Origin: Endocalyx cinctus
Lineage: Eukaryota; Ascomycota; Sordariomycetes; Amphisphaeriales; Apiosporaceae
Length of the DNA stretch: 64,000 bases
Reading direction: 5' to 3'
Assembly: GCA_001600455.1 (NCBI GenBank)
Contig: BCKC01000001.1
Coordinates: 4,862,441 to 4,926,440, forward strand
Positions 1-11,454 of this stretch are shown here, one piece after another. Within the stretch, counting starts at the first letter, position 1. Each line of letters begins with the position of its first letter. A program made the translations under genes and the position numbers. The notes beneath the pieces were generated by a model that saw only the letters and a list, made by a program, of their open reading frames with translations, was not told the origin of the DNA and made no database searches.

Positions 1-1868
1 TCCGTATCGTTTTTATGAGGCCTTCCATAGCTGATAACCTATCGCCTCCGTCTCTCTCCACTTGGTACAAGCTCACTTGAAGTTTAGTCTCGAACGAGTT
101 ATCCTGTTAGCCCTATACTAAGTCTTCCTAACTCTTTCTTAACTCAAAGTAAAACCAGTATTTAACTAAAACGTTAAGTATGTAACAGGCAAACTTACAC
201 TGTCTAATACAACATGAGTTAACTAGTTTAGATACCTTCTGATTAGGTCAGTTAGCGAAGTAAACAATAATTAGAATCTACCATGTCCTCAACTTCATCG
301 AACATATGAGATGGAATGGATTGTTCATCCTCCAAAGTTTAGTCTGGTTTGTGACTATTATGAAAAATTACGAAAGCCAACTCAGAGGTAGACCCTCCAC
401 CCCCAACTTGGTCAACTGAGTGATATCCAGCTTGATTGACCAATTCTATGATAGGAAATATTTACTAGTTGATGATCACGGAGAAGACAAGTGGTAGTCG
501 TTCTCTGGAGCATGAGATCGGTGAATGGGATCTCGGAAGGTAAGTAGTAAGTATTTAATTAAGTTGTATAGTACGGGAATATACTTGAATTTTCAGCAAT
601 GAGATTGTAACAGGACCGACATCCGCCATGATCCTATCTATAACAGGTTGTAGATCTTGCTTGGAGGTTACATTGTATTAAAGCGGGACCCGATTGGGGT
701 TGCTCACGAGCTGCCCTTTACAGAATATCCACGCGGCGCGCTAATTAGAACATAGATCCACTTTGCTGCGTTGGAAAAAAAAAAGACAAAAACTCTCGAC
801 CTACGTAAAAGCTGATAATTAGCGAGATGCCCACCGGTAGTTACGTGGCAAATAGGACTGCCTCGCTTTGATAGAATAGGAAGTTAAGGCACTGGCCGCT
901 CCCACTTCGGGTTGTGACCATCACTTTTCCGTGGATATGGAGAAGAAAAGAAAATGCTGTTTAAGTTGAATAATACCGAGTAGTTACGATCATATGGTAA
1001 GCGGAGCTTTGCAAGTGTCCAGAAAGAGTAAGGAGAGATAAAGATCAGCTCATGTCAACAGTTAAAAGCTCGGTCCCGAAACCAATGTCAGAAATATGCC
1101 TCCTGATTGTTTTGAAAATAATTATTTTGGATAAATTTTGAATAATAGAAGTAGTAACAAAGCTAGACGATACTGACAGATCTTGCCGCGATGCCTAACT
1201 CGGAATATTAAGCTATGATATTAAGCCTATCCTTACTCCCGCCCCCGTCTTCTACTACCGGTATCTGGGGCTTTGTAACAGTGAAAAAGGTGGATTTGTA
1301 AATATTCTATGCCTTATTTGGTTGGCCATATGTATTTGAATATGTTTTGAATTTGCAAAGCCCAACAGTAGTCTCACTTTGAGTAATCGCAACATAATGC
1401 AGGGATGATTACAACATCGGAGAGTGACCTATGATAATTGAGTACAGTACAGTATAATAAGCCAGGGAGATAAGGTGTTTTTGACTTCTAAGGTTACCAT
1501 CCAAAAATGAACAAAATCGGCATATTCCTCAATATCATTCACGTATATTTCACAAGGTCGTATGCCAATTTGTTTTTTATCTCATATTATTATCATGCAT
1601 TTCAGATGACGCGGCTTGTCGAAGGTCAATCACACTTGCTTTTTTTTCCACCACTCTTTGCTATATGTATGAACTTCCCTGATTGAGCTGGAAAAAAAAT
1701 TGCATCTCCGAGACGCCGATTGCCGTTGCGAGTGCCTACCCCCATGCATCCCTTTTTCGGTGAGATTGCGGCTTATGAAGGTTTTATGCATACCACCACG
1801 CCTGAACTCAAACTTTGTTTTGACACCATGGACTCTAGACGAATGATCTATTTGATACGTTTTTCAAC
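1..1868. other. AT-rich intergenic stretch, no gene recognised
   Basis: No reading frame of useful length or recognisable exon chain was found on either strand. The sequence is AT-rich with many short stops. The last 170 bases form the promoter of the serine hydrolase that starts at 1869 and are more GC-rich. A plausible donor near 540 and acceptor near 597 flank short open segments, but they encode nothing I recognise. Confidence 0.5.
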
Positions 1869-2672
1869 ATGATGTCTAGTGCACCACGAACCGTAACAGA
1901 AGATTCTTCCACACTTCGCTTACCACGTATTCTTTGCCTTCATGGTGGAGGATGTAATGCACGGATCTTCCGTGCTCAGGCCCGAGGTCTTATAGCACAA
2001 CTCAAGTCTGAGTTCCGACTAGTGTTCGCACAAGCTCCTTTTCCGTCTACGGCTGGTTCCGACGTTTTGTCGGTATATAGTCAATGGGGACCGTTCCGTC
2101 GGTGGCTCCGCTGGAATCCGGAGCAGCCTGAGATCGAATCGGGCGAGATTATAAAAGGTATCGATCAGTCGCTCGCGGACGCTATTCGCCAGGATAATAG
2201 CTGCGGCGCCACGGGCGAATGGATAGCGATTTTGGGCTTTAGTCAGGGTGCCAAAGTGGCCGCGAGCTTTCTTTATCGGGACCAGATGCGCCGCCTCAAA
2301 GGATTATCTGGTACGGACGACGTCAAATTTCAGTTCGGGGTCTTGATGGCTGGACGCGGACCGCTTATTTCATTGGATGAAAGCTTATTTCAGCGTTCGG
2401 GGTTAGCCAATGCGTCACAGATTACCGACGACCCGGATCTGAAGACATCACAATTTCAAGGGCGTCCCCTGAGTATCCCGACAATCCACGTGCACGGACT
2501 CAGAGATAAAGGTTTACATCTACATCGACACTTGTAGAACGAGTTTTGTGAACTGGAGAAGACGAGATTAGTTGAATGGGATGGTGATCATAGGCTACCA
2601 TTAAAGTCTCGCGATGTTTTACTTGTAGCTCAGCAGATTCGAGAGATGGCAAAGGAGACTGGGTGTTACTAA
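1869..2672 (+). pseudogene. FSH1-family serine hydrolase interrupted by one in-frame TAG
   Basis: Alpha/beta hydrolase of the FSH1 family (the LovG/CitA type that edits or off-loads products of a neighbouring PKS). Visible marks are the LHGGG strand near residue 25 and the nucleophile elbow GFSQG with Ser125. The frame opens at ATG 1869 (a second Met follows at once) and meets TAG at 2535-2537, codon 223. Past the stop the same frame continues to TAA at 2670-2672 and contains the family's GDHR segment, which carries the catalytic His. As read, the 222-residue product lacks that His and should be inactive. The gene lies 850 bp upstream of the PKS on the same strand; citrinin-type clusters pair such a hydrolase with a PKS of this domain order. 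A sequencing error at the TAG is the main alternative. Confidence 0.85.
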
Positions 2673-3388
2673 ATAGTAGACAATTAGTAGATGTATACAT
2701 CAGTATGTATGTTCGGCGCTGAAGACTAAATGATAAGTACCTAACTGCTAAGTAATTAATCGGCATTAGTGGTAAATGCCCTATAAATTAGTGTATGCAG
2801 TATGCTTGGCTGCTAAAACGGCTGAACGGGTATATCCGCGACAGGGCTATTTTTAACTAAACCTACCAGCCTATCAGCACCCATTTACACTTCGCCAAGC
2901 CCATATCCTCCCATACCCCCACCTGTCAAAAAACCACCTATCCGCTAACTTCCGTCTGCCGTAGACAGCAACGGATATCGGGCGGGTTTTACGGGTTTCA
3001 CATACCAGCAAAAAAGTATCGACGCAAGCTCAGTCTTAACAAGCCGAAAACTAGAAGAAATATCCCATAAATCATGAATCACACCATGGCTGAGATATAC
3101 GACAATTATGTGCCAAGGATGGTTGGAATGCTTACTATGATTTTACATGCCTGTAGTCTTCGGCATGTACATCGGTGAATAACTTATTGATGATGCCGGA
3201 TTAACGAGCCCAGCTAATAAGGTACGTACTTCGTCCAATGTAAATGTAGCATAAGATCAATGAAATTACTCAGACTTTTGTCAAAAATGCTCGCCCTCCA
3301 TCCATATCCTTAATTCGACCGTTCATGAAATATTAATCGATCACAATTAAGTAATAAATTGACGGATATTGTGTAACATTTGCTCAAG
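2673..3388 (+). promoter_or_regulatory. Spacer holding the NR-PKS promoter
   Basis: This 716 bp stretch between the broken hydrolase and the PKS start has no coding signal. It includes a pyrimidine-rich part around 2880-2950 and a G-rich patch near 2975-2990 (TCGGGCGGG). A role in driving the PKS is inferred from position only. Confidence 0.4.
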
Positions 3389-6300
3389 ATGACGGATACT
3401 CCCTTAGCCACCCAACCAGACCATCGGGTCCTTGTGTTTGGGACACAAGCACTCAGCTTTACTATCAAAACTTTGGATAAGCTCCGGTTACAACTACGGA
3501 AACCAGAAAACTCTTGGGCTCTTGAAGCCTTATATTCTTTGCATGGTGTTCTGGAGAACGCCACCAATGGAATCCCACAACTTCGATGCTTGGATAATGT
3601 CAAAGACATGTTACAACACTTAAGCAAATATCTTACCGAAAACGTAGCATCGACATTGCCATTTCCACTACCCAATGTTTTGCTATCTCCTTTGGTTGTT
3701 GTGGGCCACTTAATTCAGTATTCTGACTTTATCAGAGCTACGTCGCCAAATATCACCGATACCAGTCCCCTCCCGCCATCCTACTTGACGCAGACTGAAA
3801 TATTGGGTCTATGTATAGGCTTAATAAGCTCGTCTGCAGTAGAATCGTCTTCTAGCTTACTGGAACTTGCTCGATATAGCTCTGTTGCAGTCAGAGTATC
3901 GATGCTCGTAGGAGCTCTCGTCGATATTGAGCAACAATCCCCCAGTTCCCATGGTGATGCATCATCATTGTCAGTGGCATGGAACAGTACTATTTCCCGA
4001 GCCAAAGTAGAAGAGATATTGGGCAAATATCCCGAGGTGAGCCACGCCCCTTTACTCATAAACAGCTCTTTTCCGCTAACCTCACGAAAAGGCCTATATT
4101 TCCGTATATGTGGACGATAGAAGAATTACTGTTACCTCTTCCAAGCGAACTGCTGCGAGCCTCGTTGCGGAGCTTAAGTCCGCGAGCATTTCTGTGACTG
4201 ACATACCCTTGGCTGGACGATTTCACTGGAGTGGGCACCAGGAAGCTGTCGATAGATTGATAAAGTTATGTGACCGCAATCCGGAATTACAATTTGCCAA
4301 CCCATCGAACCGTGTATTCTCGAGAAGAACAGCAGTTTCAGGTCAACAGCTGCCGAGACAAAGCGTTCATGCAATCATCTTGAAGGAAATCCTTATCCAA
4401 CCATCGCGTTGGCTTGACACATTTAACATTTTTGCTTCGCCTGACCTCACTACGGATGATGTCAATGTCATCTGCTTTGGACCAGAACGTTGTGTGCCGC
4501 CAACACTAGCGACGAAACTAGGGTCTCGTCTATGTCGACTATCTGATACCGATTTCTCAGCTTCTCAGATTCCGGCTGTATCTATGGTCGACGAGCTCAG
4601 TGAATCACCACAACAGTCACCGGACGACCGCATTGCTGTGGTTGGACTGTCGTGTCATGTCCCGGGTGGCGAAGATCTCAATGAGTTCTGGGAAATGCTT
4701 TGTCGAGGCAAGTCTCAACACACGGAGGTCCCGATAGATCGTTTCAATATGGAAACTCCGTGGAGAGAAAGCGATGTAGGCCGTCGGTGGTACGCCAATT
4801 TTATCAAAGATTATGACAGTTTCGACCACAAATTCTTCAAAAAATTTCCACGAGAGATGGCATCCACCGATCCACAACATCGTATGGCTCTGCAACTTGC
4901 ATATCAAGCTGTCGAGCAATCTGGCTATTTCGGGAACTCTGATAACCGAAAGCATATTGGCTGCTTTGTTGGTATTGGTAACGTAGAATATGAACGTAAC
5001 ATAGCCTGTTACCCGGGAAATGCATACTCTGCCACAGGCAACTTGAGGGCCTTTACAGCAGGGAAAATCAGTCATTATTTCGGATGGACCGGTCCGAGTA
5101 TCACAGTCGACACGGCGTGTTCCTCTTCAAGTGTGGCGATACACCAGGCATGTCGCGCTATCCTCCACGGAGATTGCACGGCCGCATTGGCGGGGGGCGT
5201 AAACGTCCTTACCGGCCCTGATTGGTTCCACAATCTTGCTGGCGCTTCATTCCTCAGCCCTAGCGGACAATGCAAACCATTTGATGCCAAAGGAGATGGA
5301 TACTGTCGAGGAGAAGGTGCCGGCATGGTCTTCCTCAAGAAGCTGTCTTCTGCATTGAAGGACGGCGACCAGGTATACGGTGTCATAGCGGGTACACGAG
5401 TCTACCAGAACCAGAACTGTACCGCGATTACTGTGCCAAATGCAATTTCATTATCGGACTTGTTCTTGGATGTGATACGCCAAGCCAGACTTGAGCCCCA
5501 CGCAATCTCGGCCGTGGAGGCACACGGCACCGGAACCCCTGTTGGCGACCCTGCCGAGTACGATGGTATTCGAAAAGTGCTCGGAGGTCTTGGTCGCTCT
5601 ATCCCACTCTCGTTGTCGTCCGTCAAAGGTCATATCGGTCATACCGAGTTCGCATCAGGTGTGATATCATTAATAAAAGTGTTATTGATGATAAATCAGG
5701 GGTATATTCCACCCCAAGCAAGTTTCAAATCTGTCAACCCCTCTCTCAAAATGGTTAAAGAGGACAACATCGAGATACCAACGCGTGTCATTAAGTGGAA
5801 AGCAGACTTTCGTGCGGCCCTCATAAATAATTATGGTGCTTCTGGTTCAAACGCTTCCATGATCGTTACTGAATCACCCAGGCTCCACTCGTGGCCGCCT
5901 AGTTCAGAGGCAGATGCTGAAAGAGATTATCCAATCCGTTTCTGCGGCATTGATCAGCGCGGATTATACAGATACGTAACCAAATTTGGAAAGTTCTTGA
6001 ATTCAAATCGCGGTTCTGATAAGGACTTGAGTATACGCAATCTATCCTTCCAATTGTCTCGCCAATCAAATCGGACTCTTCCACATGCCGTCATTTTCAG
6101 CGTAAGTTCCTCTGCAGACTTGGACGAAAAGTTAAAGGCCTTTGAACGTGAAGATAAGAGCGTCCTGCCGATAGAGCGTCCTCACGCCCGTCCGGTCATT
6201 CTTTGTTTTGGGGGCCAAGTGTCTACGTATGTCGGTCTTGACAAAGATGTTTACGATCGAATTGCGCTACTGCGAGAATATTTAGATCAATGCAACACCA

Positions 6301-9300
6301 TGTGTGTTTCGGCCGGTCTAGATAGTATCTATCCCGATATATTTTCCAGAACTCCAATTTCGGATACGGTTAAGTTACAGACTATGTTATTCTCGTTGCA
6401 GTATTCCTGCGCCAAGACATGGATCGATTGTGGTCTGAAAGTTACCTCACTTGTTGGCCACAGCTTTGGCGAACTGGTTGCTCTCTGCGTGGCTGAGGTT
6501 TACAGCCTGTCTACGGCTATTAAACTTATTTCTGGTCGAGCACAACTGGTCCGAGATGACTGGGGTGAAGAAAAGGGGGCAATGTTGGCTGTTGAAGGAG
6601 ATATTGCTGCCGTTTATGACTTGCTGGAAGATTCTCGACAGTTTTATACACCGGGAGATAACGGAACCGTATCCATTGCATGCTTCAACGGTCCCAGGTC
6701 ATTCACCCTAGCCGGATCGGGGAGAGCAATTCAGAACACCGAAGAAATAGGCCGAGGAGATCCTAAGTTCTCTACTCTCAGACTGAAAAAGCTCAATGTA
6801 ACCAACGCGTTTCACTCAGGGCTTGTGGACCCTTTGATGAAAGATCTTGAAGATCTGGGATACGGCGTTGCACTCAACGAGCCAATAATCCCAGTTGAAT
6901 ATGCCACCGAGAATGTTTGCACCCTGACCAAGGACTCCAAATTTCTTGCCAGGCATATGAGAAACCCAGTGTACTTCAATCATGCAGTGGCAAGGATCAA
7001 CAAGAAATATCCAGAAGCCATTTGGCTTGAGGCTGGATCCAACTCGACTGTGACTAATATGGCCAGTCGCGCACTTGGAAACCCCAGTTTCTCCTGGTTT
7101 CAACCGGTAAATCTGACAAGTGACGGCTCCTTCCGATCCCTGGTTGATGTAACCGTCAAACTATGGAAAGAAGGCTTAGATGTGTCATTCTGGGCTCACC
7201 ACCAAAAGCAGACTCAAGAATATTCACCTTTACTTTTACCTCCGTACCAATTTGAGAAGTCGCGACATTGGCTTGAGTACAAAGCCCCTCCAAAGACAGA
7301 AGAATTAGTTGTAAAGGAGCTGCAGTCAAAAAACCCATCAAACGAACTCACGATATTTATCGGAAATCATGGCGAAGGTGCTAACCAGAGTGCCCGATTC
7401 CAGGTCAACACAGAGTCAGAGAGGTTCCAGGGGCCATTTTCTGCAAATCTTATTGCCAATACTGCTGCAGTGGTGCCTGGTATGCTTCAATTAGAAATCG
7501 CTCTCGATGGGGTAGCATTACTGAATTCGGATTTAAAGACGTTACGATTCCACCCAGAGGTTCGCGATGTGTTGCATCATGCTGCGATCACCATTCGTGA
7601 CTCGTTGACTGTCTATCTCGACTTGCTACGGCGTGACGATGAAGGCCTAACATGGCAGTGGACACTCAGTGGCGTAGATCCAACAGGCGAAACAGCAAAA
7701 TACACTACAGGAATGATGGTATTCACACCTGCCAGTGATCCTCAGCTGGCGAGTAGCCACAGAAGCCTATCCCGGTTGAGTGGTAGGAAGCGCTGTATCG
7801 AGCTTATTACGAGTGGAAAAGCAAGTGAAGTTATCCAGGGCCGTAACATATATCGCGCTTTTGGGCAAGTAGTCGAATACAAGGCTCTGTATCGCTGCAT
7901 GGATATTGTACTTGGCTCAGATACCGAGTCGGCAGGCCGCATCACGAGAGCCTACGATGCAAAATCTTGGATCGACCCAGTCTTAACAGAGTGCTTCTGC
8001 CAGGTCGCAAGTATTTATGTCAATCTCATGACAGATAACTTGGATTTGTGCGAAAGGGGTATCTACATCTGTGACAAGATTGACCGTTGGTATCGCAGCC
8101 CCCTCCCAAGGGTTGGTTCTTCGCCCCAGAAGTGGGAGGTTTTTGCTATGCACCACCAGGAATCTGAAAGCAACTATATCAGCGATGTTTTTGCTTTCGA
8201 CCCTCAAGAAGGGTCACTGGTCGAAGCAATTCTTGGCATCTCATACCAGAAGATACCCTTGGCCAAGCTTCGTAACCAATTGCTACAAGGTGGAACGAAA
8301 CCCGAAGTTCAGGTCGCCACTACCACGTACATACCGTATAAAATCCATGACCAGCCTCATGAAAATCCTACTACTGATAACATTTCTTCATCAGTTTCCC
8401 CGGCACACTCAGAAACAGACATAACAACCCCAAACAGCGCACCAGACATTACTCCACAGGTTCTTGAGATCGTATGTAACCTATGCGGGTTGGAACCTGA
8501 AGAGATCCAAGGAAATTCTGATCTTATTGAAATGGGTGTAGACTCACTCATGGCAATGGAATTGGTGCGAGAGGTCGATGCGGCATTCCATTGTACCCTT
8601 CAAAACGATCAGTTAATGGATCTTACTGACTTCAATAGTCTTGTGGCATGCATTCGGACTACTTTGGGAATTGACGATGGAGAGGAGGAGGTGAAGGATA
8701 AAGTTACTCCGCAGAGTGATGGAATAGAAAAGGCAAACGGAGATGATAGGTTGAATGGTATTGATACTCACTCGTCGTCCGGTTTCCTCGATGCATCGAC
8801 CATCATAGAAGTCTTTAAAGATATCAAAGCGAGCACCGATAACTTTATTGTCAGAGGTCAGCTTGCAGGTTACTGTGATCAAGTTATGCCTCGATCAACA
8901 GAGATATGCATCATATACATCGTCAATGCTTTCGAAGAGTTAGGCTGTCCCATACGATCTGCGGTCCCAGGCCAGCGACTTAAGCGGATACCACATCTTC
9001 CTAGACACCAACAATTCGTCGATCTTATTTATGATTTATTCGAAACTGAAGGTCATCTGGTGGAGATATCGGGAACCGAAATAATACGCACGGCAACTCC
9101 AGCACCGACCACATCCCCGGAAGCTTTGGTGGAATCTCTCGTTCGAGACGAGCCTGTCCATGCGCCCGAACATAAGCTAACGGCTATGATTGGTCCTAAG
9201 TTTGCCAACTTTCTAAGTGGGAAAGAAGATTGTCTCCAGCTGCTATTCGGCACGCCTGAAGGCCGCGAGACCGTTTCAGAGATGTACGCAAAATCGCCGA

Positions 9301-11213
9301 TTACTGGAATATGGATCCAGCAGCTCGAGAGTTTCCTCGAGAAGCTCGTAGGCAGGCTTTCCAAGGACGGGGAGACTCTTCGTATTCTAGAAGTCGGAGC
9401 GGGTACGGGCGGGACAACTTCTAAGCTCGTACCGATGCTCGCGCGTCTAGGAGTGCCGATCCAGTATACTATGACGGATATATCTGGCTCGCTGGTGGCA
9501 GCGGCCCGAAAACGGTTTAAACAATACCCGTTTATGCAGTTTAAGGTACATGATATTGAGACCAGCCCAGATGAGAATATGCTACAGAGTCAGCATATTG
9601 TCTTGGCGACGAATTGTGTTCATGCAACTAGGAGTCTCTCGATATCCCTGTCAAATATCCACCGTATTCTCCGCCCTAATGGATTTCTCATGCTATTAGA
9701 GATGGTAATGCCAGTGCCGTGGTGTGATTTCATCTTCGGCCTTGTAGAAGGCTGGTGGTTATTCGAAGATGATAGGAGTTACGTGCTTCAACCGCCTTCT
9801 CACTGGGAGAAAAAGTTGAAATCGGTCGGGTTCGGCCATGTTGACTGGACCGAAGGAAGCCTTCCTGAAGCAAAAATCCAAAACCTCATAATCGCCCATG
9901 CTTCTGACCCTGAACACGGTAGCGAGGTAAAGACATCCCCGCAATACGCCTCAACTGCAATCCCATTGACCAGTGCCGCAGATCCGAGGGAGCCGATAAT
10001 CGATGAAATCATCCACAAATACTCGGAGGGTATCAAGCTGCCCACAAGACCCAGTCTTTCATCCGCTAATGGAACATTGTCGGAGAAAGTATGCGTGTTG
10101 GTTACCGGAGCTACAGGAAGCCTCGGTTCTTACATTGTTGCTGAACTGGCGCAAAATCCCGAAGTCAACGAAGTAATTTGCTTAAACCGGTTAAGCGCCA
10201 GCAGTGCCACAGCTCGCCAACATGAAAGTATGAAAAAAAGGGGCATTTCACTTGGCACGACATCACTATGTAAACTGAACGTTATCCAAGCAGATACAAG
10301 CAAACCCAACCTAGGATTATCTTCGGAAGCGTACGGGTACCTCCTAAAGAACGTTACACATATAGTCCATAGCGCATGGCCAATGAGTTTGACACGCGCT
10401 CTCCGTGGGTATGAGCAGCAGTTCAAAATTATTCGAACTCTTATCAATCTGGCATATGATATCACCAGCGGTAGACCTGCCCCATTCAAGTTGGGATTCC
10501 AGTTCGTGTCGTCCTTAGCCGTGGTGGCTAATTACCCAGGATGGACTGGAAATTCGCTGGTGCCAGAACAACTTGCTACCCTTGAATCTGTTCCAGGAAC
10601 TGGCTACGCCCAGGCGAAGATGGCATGCGAGCGCATCCTGCATAAGACACTTTATCGATACCCCGACTTCTTCCAGGCGTCAGTGGCTCGTATCGCGCAG
10701 ATTTCCGGCGCGACCAGCAGTGGATACTGGAACCCTACTGAATATGTGGCATTTCTGGTTAAGTCATCGCAAGCAATCGGAGCTCTTCCGGACTTAGACG
10801 GAACGTTGTCATGGTATCCCGTAGATGAGGTGGCCGCCACGCTTTGCGAACTTCTGTTGTCGAAAAGCACGAATTTGATCTATCATATCGACAATCCTGC
10901 TCGACAGCCGTGGAAAGAGATGATTGCGACCCTAGCACAGGCTCTGAATATGAATCAGCGACAAATCATCCCCTATCAAGAATGGGTGGAGCGGGTTCGC
11001 CAGTTAGGGGGATCCTTTACCGAGAATCCGGCACTGCAGCTAATAGAGTTTTTCGAATTATACTTTCTTCCCATGTCGTGTGGTGGACTGCTTCTGGATA
11101 CGTCTATAACTATCAAAGAATCGGCTCGCATGCAGGCGATGGAACCAGTGAGTGGCGAGCTTGTTTTGAAGTATATTGAATCGTGGAAACGGTTGGACTT
11201 TTTGAGTTTTTGA
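3389..11213 (+). CDS. Non-reducing polyketide synthase, SAT-KS-AT-PT-ACP-cMT-R
   Basis: Iterative type I PKS of about 2589 residues. Exon 1 runs from ATG 3389 to 4036; a 55 bp intron (4037-4091, branch CTAAC) joins in phase to 4092-11213. SAT has GLCIG (Cys142) and GRFHW. KS starts near residue 394 with DTACSSS (Cys559), EAHGTGT and KGHIGH. AT has GHSFGEL (Ser1007) and NAFHS. PT spans about 1295-1620, ACP has DSLMAMEL (Ser1701), cMT has EVGAGTGG near 1983, and the terminal reductase has VTGATGSLG near 2220 and YAQAK (Tyr2388). This layout makes C-methylated aromatic or pro-aromatic polyketides released as aldehydes. The oddity is PT: the family's GGH is SAN here (Asn1335) and the SDSF aspartate is Glu1516, so both catalytic residues are replaced. 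Product unknown. The 3' end faces the diterpene cyclase. Confidence 0.96.
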
Positions 11214-11454
11214 TTTTTGAGCGCAGTAGGCTCAGTTTTTACTTTTTATTTATTTAAACGACCTCATACATGTTAATAGAGCCAAACATTAGAAATATTG
11301 TATGTAATATCTAGACGTTTATTTGAATACGAGAGAATTACAATTTCGATGAAAACAATGAAAAGCGGTTAAGACCCGAATATCAAAATAACACAATAAT
11401 TAACCAAACCAGCGCGCATATCTAAAACAATCAAATAAAGTAAACCTCGTCATC

